A stretch of DNA of 39,643 nt from Paractinoplanes deccanensis (GCF_016862115.1 NZ_BOMI01000103.1:1-39643), one strand, 5' to 3'. Counted from the stretch's first letter, positions 24,075 to 32,069 are shown. Notes: generated by a model not told the origin, from the sequence alone. Translations and numbers: made by a program.

Positions 24075-25471
24075 GCTCCCTTCTGGTCATCGTCGGAGAC
24101 ACCCTGCTCGACAAGGACGTCGAGGGCAGCGTCCAGCGGGTCGCGCCGGACGCCCCCGCGCCGGTCCTGGACGAGCGGCAGGTGACGGAACGCCCCGGCG
24201 GCGCCGGCCTGGCGGCCCTGCTGGCGGCCGGGCAGGGACACGACGTCGCCCTGGTCACGGCGCTCGCGGACGACGCGGGCGGCGCGCGGCTCAGCGAGCT
24301 GCTGACGGCGGCGGGCGTGCGGGTGTACGCGCTGCCGCTGCCCGGCGCGACACCGGAGAAGGTGCGGCTGCGCGCCGACGGCCAGGTGCTGCTGCGCCTC
24401 GACCGGGGCGGCGAGCCGCAGGCGCCCGGCGACGCGCCGCGGGCGGTGCTGGACGTGCTGCGCGACGCGAAGGCGATCCTGGTCAGCGACTACGGGCGCG
24501 GCGTCGCCCGGCACCCGGAGATCCGGCGGGCGCTCGGCGAGGCGAAGGCCCCGATCGTGTGGGACCCGCACCCCAACGGGCCCGCGCCGGTGCCGAACGT
24601 CCGCCTGGTCACGCCGAACGTGGCCGAGGTGCGCAAGCTCTCCGGCGACGCGGGCGGCGGCTCCACCCTTGCCGCCGCCCAGCGCGGCGGGCAGCACCTG
24701 CGGCAGCTGTGGCGGGCCGGCGCGGTCGTGGTCACCTGCGGAGCGGAGGGCGCGGTCCTCTGCCACTCGGGGCCGACGCCGCTGGTGGTGGCGGCACCCT
24801 CGGTGTCCGGCGGGGACACCTGCGGGGCGGGGGACCGCTTCGCCGCCACCGCGGCCCTGTCGCTCGCCTCGGGGGCCCTGGTCTCCGAAGCGGTGCAGCA
24901 GGCGGTCGCTGCCGCGTCGTCCTATGTCGCCGGCGGCGGCGTGACCGCTGCGCTCGCGCCTGAGCCCTCCGGCAAACCCGACAAGTCGGAAAGGATCGGC
25001 GCGGCGGAGGCGGGCAAGCTGGTGGCGGACGTCCGGGCCCGTGGCGGCACGGTGGTGGCGACCGGCGGCTGCTTCGACCTGCTGCACATCGGCCACCTCG
25101 CCACCCTCAAGGCCGCCCGGCAGCTCGGCGACTGCCTGATCGTCTGCCTGAACAGCGACGACTCGGTGCGCCGCCTGAAGGGGCCGGACCGGCCGCTCAC
25201 CAACGAGCACGATCGCAGCCGGCTGCTCGCCGCGTTGGACTGCGTGGACGCTGTGGTCGTCTTCGACGAGCCGACCCCCGAGTCGGTGCTGTCCTGGCTG
25301 CGCCCCGACGTCTGGGTCAAGGGCGGCGACTACGCCGACGGCGGGCCGGCGCTGCCCGAGGCCGAGCTGGTCAAGCGCTGGGGCGGCCAGACGGTCATCG
25401 TGCCCTACCTGGACGGGCGCTCCACCACCCGCACCATCGCGGCGGCCCAGTCCGCGACATCCCGCGGATGA
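24071..25471 (+). CDS. hldE: Bifunctional heptose-7-phosphate kinase / heptose-1-phosphate adenylyltransferase
   Basis: 466 residues, the size of Gram-negative HldE. The N-terminal PfkB-type kinase (1 to about 300) has SVQRVAPDAPAPV, ERPGGAG (40-46), SDYGRGV and catalytic GAGD (252-255, Asp255). The position after GAGD is Arg where many HldE have Thr. The C-terminal nucleotidyltransferase (about 325-466) has TGGCFDLLHIGH with the HxGH signature (339-342), CLNSDDSVRRLKGPDRP and VKGGDY. It makes heptose-1,7-bisphosphate and later couples heptose-1-phosphate to ATP, giving ADP-D-glycero-beta-D-manno-heptose. Overlaps gmhA by ATGA. It is followed by a REP-like repeat array that separates it from the SDR gene. 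Confidence 0.95.
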   Translation: MSSLLVIVGDTLLDKDVEGSVQRVAPDAPAPVLDERQVTERPGGAGLAALLAAGQGHDVALVTALADDAGGARLSELLTAAGVRVYALPLPGATPEKVRLRADGQVLLRLDRGGEPQAPGDAPRAVLDVLRDAKAILVSDYGRGVARHPEIRRALGEAKAPIVWDPHPNGPAPVPNVRLVTPNVAEVRKLSGDAGGGSTLAAAQRGGQHLRQLWRAGAVVVTCGAEGAVLCHSGPTPLVVAAPSVSGGDTCGAGDRFAATAALSLASGALVSEAVQQAVAAASSYVAGGGVTAALAPEPSGKPDKSERIGAAEAGKLVADVRARGGTVVATGGCFDLLHIGHLATLKAARQLGDCLIVCLNSDDSVRRLKGPDRPLTNEHDRSRLLAALDCVDAVVVFDEPTPESVLSWLRPDVWVKGGDYADGGPALPEAELVKRWGGQTVIVPYLDGRSTTRTIAAAQSATSRG

Positions 25472-25500
25472 GCTCTTCCCTTCCTCGCGCGGCGCTGTTG

Positions 25501-25601
25501 CCGCGTCATCCCATCGGCGCTTCGCCGCGCCGTCCCATCGGCGCTTCGCCGCGCCATCCCAACGGCGCTTCTGCCGCACCATCCCATCGGCGCGGCGTCT
25601 G
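25501..25601. repeat. REP-like 24-28 bp repeats inside the heptose operon
   Basis: Four units, starting at 25501, 25525, 25549 and 25574, follow the pattern CCGCGCCRTCCCATCGGCGC + TTCG, with later copies lengthened to 25 and 28. Each of the first two contains the mini-hairpin CGGCG-CTT-CGCCG. The array fills most of the 154-bp gap between hldE and the SDR. It could act as a terminator/attenuator or RNA-stability element, or be a site for a REP-associated tyrosine transposase. Confidence 0.8.
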
Positions 25602-25625
25602 CCGCGACTTCCCGGAGGTAAGCAC

Positions 25626-26306
25626 ATGGACGCAGTGATCGTTACCGGCGGCTCGAGCGGGCTCGGCGCCGCCGTCGTGGACGCGGTGGCCAAGGCGGGC
25701 GGCCGCCCGTTCGTCATCGACCGGCAGGCGCCCCAGGAGGGCGTGCCGTGGATCGAGTGCGACCTCGCCGACACCCGCGCGGCCGAGGCCGCCACCCGGC
25801 GGGCGATCGAGGAGGCCGGCGGCACCATCGACGGGGTCGTGACCGCGGCCGGCATGGACGTCCCGGGCGCGCTCGCCGACATCCCGGGCGACGTCTGGGA
25901 CCGGATCGTCACCATCGACCTGCTCTCCACGGCCGCCGTGATCCGGGCGGCGCTGCCGGCGCTCAAGGAGTCGCACGGCGGTGTCGTCACGGTCTCGTCG
26001 ACGCTGGGCATCAAGGCGGTCAGCGACGCCACCGCCTACTGCGCCGCGAAGTTCGGCGTCGTCGGCTTCACCCGCGCGCTCTCCGCCGAGCTGGCCGGCC
26101 AGGTCAACGTCACCCTGGTCATCCCGGGCGGCATGCGGACGAAGTTCTTCGACGACCGCGTCGAGCAGTACAAGCCGGGCCCGGACGCGATCCTCAACGA
26201 CCCGGCGAACGTCGCGAACGCCATCATGTTCGCCCTGTCCCAGCCGGCCGGGTGCGCGGTGCGGGAACTGGTCATCGCCGCGGAGCAGGAGACCTCGTAC
26301 CCGTGA
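25626..26306 (+). CDS. Short-chain dehydrogenase/reductase
   Basis: 226 residues, classical SDR. VTGGSSGLG (about 6-14) binds NAD(P), DLADTR the adenine region, catalytic Ser in VSSTLG, and YCAAK (about 138-142) the Tyr/Lys pair. VIPGGMRTKFF is the substrate loop. Strong ribosome site (GGAGG, seven bases before ATG). It is far shorter than HldD and lacks an extended-SDR C-terminal domain, so it is unlikely to be the ADP-heptose 6-epimerase; it may oxidise or reduce a sugar or another cluster intermediate. Its stop overlaps the following GT9 gene (GTGA), so the two are coupled. Confidence 0.88.
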   Translation: MDAVIVTGGSSGLGAAVVDAVAKAGGRPFVIDRQAPQEGVPWIECDLADTRAAEAATRRAIEEAGGTIDGVVTAAGMDVPGALADIPGDVWDRIVTIDLLSTAAVIRAALPALKESHGGVVTVSSTLGIKAVSDATAYCAAKFGVVGFTRALSAELAGQVNVTLVIPGGMRTKFFDDRVEQYKPGPDAILNDPANVANAIMFALSQPAGCAVRELVIAAEQETSYP

Positions 26307-27211
26307 TCCTCGCCCTGCGCGCCCTCGGCGTCGGCGATCTGGCGACCGCGGTGCCCGCCCTGCGCGGGCTCCGCGGCGCCTTCCCCGGGCGCGAGCTGGC
26401 GCTCGCCGCACCCGCCTGGCTCACCCCGCTGATCGAGCTGACCGGGGCCGTGGACGAGGTGATCGCCACGGACGGCCTCGGCCCGCGGACGTGGCCGGTC
26501 GACGGCCCCGAGGTCGGCCTCAACCTGCACGGCAGCGGCCCGGAGTCGCACCGATTGCTGCAAGCGGCACATCCGGCGAAGCTGTGGGCGTTTGCGAACG
26601 CCGAAGCCGGGCATCTCGACGGTCCGACCTGGATCGAAGAGGAGCACGAGGTGCATCGCTGGTGCCGGCTGCTGCGCCACTACGGCGTGCCCGCGGACGA
26701 GGGCGACCTGTCGCTGGCCGTGCCCTCCGCCGACGTGCCGCGCGGCGTGACGATCATCCACCCGGGCGCGAAGTCGCCGTCGCGCCGCTGGCCCGCGGAC
26801 CGCTTCGCGACGGTCGCGGCCGAGCTCGCCGGGCGGGGTCACCGGGTGGTGATCACGGGTTCGGCGGCGGAGCGCCCGCTCGCCCTGCGCGTGGCGGAGC
26901 TGGCGGGGCTGCCGGAGACGGCGGTGCCGCGTACCGAACTGGCCGAGCTCGCGGGCCTCGTCGCCCACGCCCGGCTGCTGATCAGCGGTGACACGGGCAT
27001 CGCGCATCTGGCCTCCGCGTACGGGACACCGTCGGTCGTGCTGTTCGGCCCGATGTCGCCGGCGCGCTGGGGACCGCCCGCGCGCCCGTACCACCGCGCC
27101 ATCTGGCACGGCACCCGGAGCGAGCCGGGCGACAGCATGGAGCCGGGCGTGCATCCGGCCCTGCTCGCGGTGACGACCGGCGAGGTGCTCGATGCGGCTG
27201 CGGCGCTCTGA
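26303..27211 (+). CDS. GT9 (heptosyltransferase-like) glycosyltransferase
   Basis: 302 residues; GTG start. ILALRALGVGDLATAVPALRGLR is the GT9 acceptor-side opening. IIHPGAKSPSRRWPADRFATVA holds the HPGA-x-K-x-R-x-W-P donor motif intact, and ISGDTGIAHLASAYGTPSVVLFGP is the ADP-heptose site of heptosyltransferases. With GmhA, HldE and a GmhB domain nearby, ADP-heptose is the natural donor (inference from family and context). No lipid-A or Kdo genes are present, so the acceptor is not LPS. It overlaps the topoisomerase gene by 20 bases. Confidence 0.9.
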   Translation: MILALRALGVGDLATAVPALRGLRGAFPGRELALAAPAWLTPLIELTGAVDEVIATDGLGPRTWPVDGPEVGLNLHGSGPESHRLLQAAHPAKLWAFANAEAGHLDGPTWIEEEHEVHRWCRLLRHYGVPADEGDLSLAVPSADVPRGVTIIHPGAKSPSRRWPADRFATVAAELAGRGHRVVITGSAAERPLALRVAELAGLPETAVPRTELAELAGLVAHARLLISGDTGIAHLASAYGTPSVVLFGPMSPARWGPPARPYHRAIWHGTRSEPGDSMEPGVHPALLAVTTGEVLDAAAAL

Positions 27212-28157
27212 CCTGAGCAGGCCCGGCTACGGCAGGCGGCGGGCCGGCAAGGGCTTCACCTACCTGGACACGGACGGCTCCACGCTGCACGACCAGGACG
27301 AGATCGAGCGCATCAAGGCCCTGGTCATCCCGCCCGCCTGGAAGGACGTGTGGATCTCACCGGACCCGCGCGGCCACATCCAGGCCACCGGCGTCGACGC
27401 GGCCGGCCGCAAGCAGTACCGCTACCACGACGCCTGGCGCACGGCCCGCGACGAGGAGAAGTTCGACCACGCGCTGGAGGTCGCCGCCCGCCTGCCGAAG
27501 ATCCGCGACCGCCTCCGCGCCGACCTGACGCAAGGCCGCGGCCTGACCCGCTCCCGCGTCCTCGCGGCGATCGTGTCCCTGCTCGACATGAACATGTTCC
27601 GCATCGGCAGCGACCAGTACGCGGTCCGCGAGGAGGACCCGTCCTTCGGCCTGTCCACCCTCAAGCCCGAGCACATCCGCACCAGCGGCGGCTGCGTCCT
27701 GATGGAGTTCACCGGCAAATCGGGCGTCGAACACTCCGGCTCGGTCAACGACGGCGAGGTCTGCGCCGTCCTCCGCGACCTGAAACGCCGCCGCCGGGGC
27801 GACAACCGGCTCTTCGCCTACTACGAGGGCCGCCGCTGGCACGACGTCCACGCCGACGAGATCAACGACTACCTCCGCGAGATCAGCGGCGAGAAGATGA
27901 CGGCGAAGGACTTCCGCACCTGGCACGGCACGGTGAAGGCGGCCACCGAGCTGGCCGAGGCCGGCCCGCAGCCCACGCAGGCGAAACGCAAGAAGGCGGT
28001 CTCGCACGCGATGAAGGAAGTGGCCGAGCTGCTGGGCAACACGCCGGCGGTGGCCAGGGCCTCGTACGTGGATCCGCGGGTGATCGAGGCTTATGAGGAG
28101 GGGGAGGTCGTCGACGCCCCTAGCGAGCGCGCGGTCCGCAAGCTTCTGACGGACTGA
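27192..28157 (+). CDS. Type IB DNA topoisomerase, poxvirus-like
   Basis: 321 residues. RIGSDQY (catalytic Arg137), TGKSG (Lys176), DFRTWHGT (Arg242, His245) and the nucleophile in ARASYVDPRVI (Tyr292) make up the complete active site of type IB enzymes. The N-terminal beta domain (GFTYLDTDG...IPPAW.DVWI) is typical of the short bacterial form. It nicks one strand through a 3'-phosphotyrosine link and relaxes supercoils without ATP. The start overlaps the GT9 gene by 20 bases with a GAGG ribosome site, so it can be translated from the heptose-operon mRNA, although it has no evident link with glycan synthesis. Confidence 0.95.
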   Translation: MRLRRSDLSRPGYGRRRAGKGFTYLDTDGSTLHDQDEIERIKALVIPPAWKDVWISPDPRGHIQATGVDAAGRKQYRYHDAWRTARDEEKFDHALEVAARLPKIRDRLRADLTQGRGLTRSRVLAAIVSLLDMNMFRIGSDQYAVREEDPSFGLSTLKPEHIRTSGGCVLMEFTGKSGVEHSGSVNDGEVCAVLRDLKRRRRGDNRLFAYYEGRRWHDVHADEINDYLREISGEKMTAKDFRTWHGTVKAATELAEAGPQPTQAKRKKAVSHAMKEVAELLGNTPAVARASYVDPRVIEAYEEGEVVDAPSERAVRKLLTD

Positions 28158-28166
28158 GCGGTCACT

Positions 28167-28652
28167 CTATGCCGGGGGCCGGCCGATCTTGGCGGCTTCC
28201 TGGACGCTCGCGGCCGCGGTGCGGCGGAGGAAGTCGGCGATGACCTCGAGCTGCTCCGGGGTGTAGCCGGCGCAGATGTCGTCCATGGCGAAGTTCATGC
28301 CGCGGAACTGCGCCAGCACCTCGCCCGCGCGGTCGGGCAGGGCGCGCACCAGCACGGCGCGGCGGTCGGTGACGTCGCGCTCGCGGGCGATCCAGCCCGC
28401 GTTTTCCAGGCGGTCGAGGACGCCGGTCACCGTGGCGGGCGGCAGACCGGCGGCCTTGGCGAGCGCGCCGGGGGTGAGCGGGCCGTCGCGGCCGATCAGG
28501 TTGAGGCAGTCGAGGTCGACGTCGCGCAGCTCCAGCCGGGCGCTCACCTGATGGTTGAGCAGCGTGAGCTGAAGGCCGGCCTCACGGAGGGCGTCCTTGA
28601 CCCCGGTCGCCAGCCGCCTGGCCCGCCGCCGGTCCGTCGTGCCCTCACTCAT
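28167..28652 (-). CDS. MarR-family transcriptional regulator
   Basis: 161 residues. The winged helix is clear: LTPGALAKAAGLPPATVTGVLDRLENAGWIARERDVTDRRAVLVRAL (about 58-104), flanked by the dimer helices of MarR proteins. The C-terminal YTPEQLEVIADFLRRT helix completes the dimer domain. It is divergent from the NAD(P)-binding protein gene at 28770, and the dyad between them (28697-28755) is the likely operator. A role as ligand-responsive repressor of that gene and of itself is inferred. Ends 9 bases from the convergent topoisomerase stop. Confidence 0.92.
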   Translation of the reverse strand: MSEGTTDRRRARRLATGVKDALREAGLQLTLLNHQVSARLELRDVDLDCLNLIGRDGPLTPGALAKAAGLPPATVTGVLDRLENAGWIARERDVTDRRAVLVRALPDRAGEVLAQFRGMNFAMDDICAGYTPEQLEVIADFLRRTAAASVQEAAKIGRPPA

Positions 28653-28696
28653 CCTGCCGCCCCGTCTCGCCCGCCTGGCGTGTTTTCAGACTCCAG

Positions 28697-28755
28697 ATAA
28701 TACGGCATCAAGAACTTTCGGTTCCCGAAGTAAATTGCTACGGTTCCCGTATTAT
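28697..28755. promoter_or_regulatory. Divergent promoter/operator of the MarR pair
   Basis: ATAATACGG (28697-28705) and CCGTATTAT (28747-28755) are perfect inverted arms, each containing an outward-facing TATTAT -10 box. CGGTTCCCG is repeated directly at 28719-28727 and 28741-28749, 22 bp apart. The AT-rich core in GC-rich surroundings supports a shared control region. Confidence 0.65.
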
Positions 28756-28769
28756 TCGAGAGCCGAAGG

Positions 28770-29444
28770 ATGGTTACCGTGCGACTTGTCATCGTGGCCG
28801 CCACGGGCGGCATCGGGCGGGAGATGCTCCGGCAGGCGAGCGCCGCCGGGCATGACGTCACCGTCGTCGTTCGCAATCCCGACAAGATCCGTGAGTCCGT
28901 GCGGATCGTGCGGGCGGATCTGGCGCGGCCCGACGTGCCCGCGCTCGCCGAGGCCGTGCAGGGTGCCGACGCGATCCTCTCCGGGCTGGGCGCCCGGTCA
29001 CATGCGGAGGCCGGGGTCGCCGAGCGGGGCACCCGGGCGATCATCGAGGCCGCTCAGAAGGCCGGCGCCACCCGGCTCGTCGTGGTCAGCGCCGCGCCGA
29101 TGGGCACGTTCCCGTCGCCGGAGCGGCCGCATCCGCCGCGGCACGACCCGGGGGACGGCTTCTTCATGCGGCATCTCGGGGCGCGGTTCGCCAAGGCGAT
29201 GTTCCGCACCCACTACGCGGACCTGGCCCGCATGGAGGACGCCGTCTTCGCGTCCGGGCTCGACTGGACGGTGAGCCGGCCGCCGCGCCTGACCGACAAG
29301 CCGTTCACCGGGCGATACCGCACGGCGATCGACCGCAACGTGCGCGGCGGCACGTCCATCTCGCGCGCCGATGTGGCACACCAGATGCTCCACTGCGTCA
29401 CCGACCCGGCCACCGTCCGCCACACCGTCGGGGTCGCCTACTAG
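28770..29444 (+). CDS. NAD(P)H-binding protein, atypical SDR/NmrA-like
   Basis: 224 residues. VIVAATGGIGREMLRQASAAGHDVTVVVRNPDK is the Rossmann start with the TGGIG loop (about 12-16). VQGADAILSGLG, TRLVVVSAAPMG and LDWTVSRPPRLTD follow as in NAD(P)-binding flavin-reductase-like proteins. A C-terminal SRADVAHQMLHCV helix is typical. It may reduce quinones or flavins or act as a redox sensor. Controlled by the divergent MarR regulator (inference). The ATG at 28770 is listed; a GTG at 28779 preceded by GAAGGA is an equally good start. Confidence 0.88.
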   Translation: MVTVRLVIVAATGGIGREMLRQASAAGHDVTVVVRNPDKIRESVRIVRADLARPDVPALAEAVQGADAILSGLGARSHAEAGVAERGTRAIIEAAQKAGATRLVVVSAAPMGTFPSPERPHPPRHDPGDGFFMRHLGARFAKAMFRTHYADLARMEDAVFASGLDWTVSRPPRLTDKPFTGRYRTAIDRNVRGGTSISRADVAHQMLHCVTDPATVRHTVGVAY

Positions 29445-29508
29445 AGCCTTCCGCGCAGAGGGCGGGCGAATCCTGCGAAGACGGGAATGCGATGGGAGCA
29501 TGGCCGGT

Positions 29509-29805
29509 ATGACCGTCATTGCCACGCTCACCGTCGAGCGGCCCACCGGAGCCTTCTTCGACCGCGCGCGGGCGTACAAGATCGTGGTTGACGGGGTGGT
29601 CAAGGGCAGCGTGCGCTGTGGGCGGGAGATCTCGCTCGCGCTGCCGCCGGGCGGGCACACCGTGCGAGCGGAGCTCGACTGGACCGGGAGCCCCGATCTG
29701 CCGGTCCACCTGGGGCCCGGCGCGACCGTACGGCTGCGGGTGGAGCCCCGTGGCGCTCGTCACGCGATGGGGAAGAACTACCTGCGCCTGACCCGGGTGG
29801 CGTGA
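29509..29805 (+). CDS. Small beta-rich protein, PEGA-like
   Basis: 98 residues; the ATG at 29509 is favoured because GGGAG lies ten bases upstream, while the ATG at 29500 almost touches it. ARAYKIVVDGVVKGSVRCGREISLALPPGGHTVRAEL has the strand-turn-strand shape of PEGA/carboxypeptidase-regulatory-like modules ('V-DG...G.....L.PG.H.V'). It has no signal peptide or membrane helix, so it is probably cytosolic. The family is common in actinobacteria as a hypothetical protein; function unknown. Confidence 0.7.
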   Translation: MTVIATLTVERPTGAFFDRARAYKIVVDGVVKGSVRCGREISLALPPGGHTVRAELDWTGSPDLPVHLGPGATVRLRVEPRGARHAMGKNYLRLTRVA

Positions 29806-29840
29806 TGAACTTCTGGTGACCGTCTCGGTGATCGTGCACC

Positions 29841-30260
29841 GCCCTCGACGACGCCGCCCGCGCCCGCCTGGCCCGGTCCGCGCCCGAGAAGGCCGCCCCG
29901 GCCGTCGTCGACCTGGACGACGGCGGCATCGGGCTCGCGCCGGCCGGGCCGCTCATCGAGCATCTGAGCCGCCGCTACGAGACGCTCGCGCTGCACGACG
30001 CGCTCACCGGGCTCGGCAACCGACGCCGGCTCGCCGAGGTCGCCGGCGTGCCGATCACCGCGGAGCCTCGCTCGGCACCGCGGCCGGCTGCCACGACCTG
30101 GGCGACCTGCTGGCCGGGGCCGATGCGGCGATCCGGATACACCTCGCCGGCGCTGCTCACCGGGCTGCCGCTCGACGAGCTCAAGCTGGACCGGTCGTTC
30201 GTGCGCCGCAACCACGACCCGCGCGAACGGGCCATCGTGGAGGCGGTCGCGCGGATGGCG
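29841..30260 (+). pseudogene. Decayed GGDEF-EAL (c-di-GMP) gene remnant
   Basis: Three matching fragments lie in two frames. HDALTGLGNRRRLAE (29994 onward) is the start of a GGDEF domain. After an internal deletion VPITA continues, but the following ASLGTAAG...DLLAGADAAIR (30065-30136), the GGDEF end, is in another frame. GYTSPALLTGLPLDELKLDRSFV (split at about 30138 and 30165-30203) is the middle of an EAL domain, back in the first frame. Most of GGDEF (about 120 residues), the first part of EAL (about 150) and its end are missing. No start codon fits: an in-frame stop (29829-29831) lies just upstream. It fills the 530-bp space before the PfkB gene. Confidence 0.8.
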
Positions 30261-30336
30261 CCGTCCCGTGCCACCGGAGAGGCTCGCTTCCGCCGCGGCC
30301 GCTTGACCCGCGCGCCGCTGGGTAAGAAAACCGGCC

Positions 30337-31260
30337 ATGAGCGATCCGGTGATGGTGTTCGCCCCCGCACCCATCCTGACCGTGACCATCGAGCAGCAGA
30401 CCTCCGGCCCGGAGCTGCACGTCCACCCCGGTGGGCAGGGCGTCTGGCAGGCCCGCATGATCGCCGCGCTGGGCGTGCCGGTCACGCTGTGCGCCGCCGT
30501 CGGCGGCGAGACGGGCGAGGTCCTGGAGCGTTCCCTTGCGGCGGAGCAGGGGGTACGGCTCAGAGCAGTGCCCCGGAGCACCGGTACGGGCTGGTACGTG
30601 CACGACCGCCGCGAGGGCTCCCGCTCGTCGATCGCCGACCATCCCGGGCAGCCGTTGGAGCGGCACGACCTCGACGAGCTGTACAGCGTGGCGCTCACCG
30701 AGGGCCTGCGCGCGCCGGTGGCCGTCCTCAGTGGACCGCAGTCGCCCGAGGTCGTGGATCCCGCGGTGTACCAACGGCTGGCGGCGGACCTGACGAGCAA
30801 CGGCGTCCGGGTGGTGGCCGACCTCTCGGGTGACCATCTTTCCGCCGTACTCGAAGGTGGCGTCTTCTTTGTGAAGGTGAGCCACGAGGAGCTGATCGAC
30901 GACGGCCGCGCGGCGGACGACAGCGTGGACGAGCTGCTCGCGGCGGGCCGCAAGCTCGCCGAGTCGGGCGCGGCCGGGGTGCTCATCAGCCGGGCGGGCG
31001 ACCCGGCGCTCGCGCTCTTCGAGGAGCGCGCGGTCGAGGTGGAGCCGCCACCGTTGCGGGTGACGGAGCATCGCGGCGCCGGCGACTCGATGACGGCCGG
31101 GGTCGCGGCGGTGCTGGCGCAGGGCGGCTCGTTCGAGGACGCGCTGCGGACCGGCGCGGCGGCGGGCGCCCTCAACGTCACCCGGCACGGGCTCGGCACC
31201 GGGCGCGCGGAGGCGATCCGCGAGCTGTTCGGCCGCGTACGGCTCGACGACCTCCGATGA
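30337..31260 (+). CDS. PfkB-family sugar kinase, 1-phosphofructokinase-like
   Basis: 307 residues, ribokinase/PfkB fold. FAPAPILTVTIE is the opening strand, HPGGQGVWQARMIAALG (about 30-46) the substrate GG region, LSGPQSPE and VVADLSGDHL the middle motifs, and HRGAGDSMTAGVAAVL (catalytic Asp in GAGDS, about 248-252) the signature at the C-terminal side. The order of motifs is nearest to 1-phosphofructokinase/tagatose kinases, but the sugar is not certain. It overlaps surE by ATGA, so the two form a small operon. The ribosome site is weak (GGTAAG). Confidence 0.88.
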   Translation: MSDPVMVFAPAPILTVTIEQQTSGPELHVHPGGQGVWQARMIAALGVPVTLCAAVGGETGEVLERSLAAEQGVRLRAVPRSTGTGWYVHDRREGSRSSIADHPGQPLERHDLDELYSVALTEGLRAPVAVLSGPQSPEVVDPAVYQRLAADLTSNGVRVVADLSGDHLSAVLEGGVFFVKVSHEELIDDGRAADDSVDELLAAGRKLAESGAAGVLISRAGDPALALFEERAVEVEPPPLRVTEHRGAGDSMTAGVAAVLAQGGSFEDALRTGAAAGALNVTRHGLGTGRAEAIRELFGRVRLDDLR

Positions 31261-32069
31261 GCGCCCGGATCCTCGTCACCAACGACGACGGCGTGCGCGC
31301 TCCCGGCATCCGCGCGCTCGCGCTCGCCGCCCACGAGGCCGGGTACGACGTGGTGGTGGCCGCCCCGCGCGAGGAGGCCAGCGGCATGAGCGCGGCGCTG
31401 ACGGCCGTCACCTCGGAGGGCCGGATCGTCGTCGAGCGCCACGACTGGCAGGACCTCGTCGCGTACGGGGTGACGGCGTCGCCCGCGTACATCACGGTTC
31501 TCGCGGGTCTGGGCGTCTTCGGGGAACCGCCGGATCTCGTGCTGTCGGGCATCAACCGGGGCGCGAACGCGGGCCGGGCGGTCCTGCACTCGGGCACCGT
31601 GGGCGCGGCCCTGACCGCGGCGAACGACCGGGTGCGCGCGATGGCCGTGTCCCTCGACGTCCTCAGTCCCTCCGATGTGGACGCGACGGCCAGCGGGGGA
31701 GCGGCGATCGTCGTCCCCGACGACTCGGTGCTCCACTGGGAGACCGCGGCCCGCACCGCGGCGGACCTGCTCGACTGGCTCACGGAGGCGCCGGCCGGCA
31801 CCGTGCTCAACCTGAACGTGCCCGACCGGTCGCTCGACGAGGTCGCGGGCCTGCGCGAGGCGACACTCGCGCCGTTCGGGCAGGCGCAGATGGCGCTCGC
31901 GGAGAGCGGTGAAGGCTTCGTCCGCACGGCCATCGAGAAGACGGGGGAGCCGCTGGTGCCGGGCTCGGACATCGCCCTGCTGGCCGAGGGCTACGCGACG
32001 GTGACCGCGATCCGGCCGCCGAGCGAGATCAGCGGCGTACGGCTGCCGGCGCAGCGCCGCTCGTCGTAG
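31257..32069 (+). CDS. surE: 5'/3'-nucleotidase SurE
   Basis: 270 residues. ILVTNDDGVRAPGIRAL (about 5-21, with the Asp-Asp metal pair), VVVAAPREEASGMSAALT, and SGINRGANAGRAVLHSGTVGAA (about 98-119) are the classical SurE motifs, including the metal-binding Asn in SGIN. The family removes 5' or 3' phosphate from nucleotides and short polyphosphate. Coupled to the PfkB-type kinase by an ATGA overlap, which suggests a joint salvage or phosphate function, unproven. Ends 33 bases before the convergent TetR gene. Confidence 0.92.
   Translation: MSARILVTNDDGVRAPGIRALALAAHEAGYDVVVAAPREEASGMSAALTAVTSEGRIVVERHDWQDLVAYGVTASPAYITVLAGLGVFGEPPDLVLSGINRGANAGRAVLHSGTVGAALTAANDRVRAMAVSLDVLSPSDVDATASGGAAIVVPDDSVLHWETAARTAADLLDWLTEAPAGTVLNLNVPDRSLDEVAGLREATLAPFGQAQMALAESGEGFVRTAIEKTGEPLVPGSDIALLAEGYATVTAIRPPSEISGVRLPAQRRSS

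Noticed and set aside
25626..26306. SDR as HldD epimerase
   Set aside because: Too short, and classical rather than extended SDR; the YCAAK arrangement fits ordinary dehydrogenases.
17045..27211. LPS core locus
   Set aside because: No Kdo, lipid A, Lpt or O-antigen genes, and the surrounding genes are actinobacterial.
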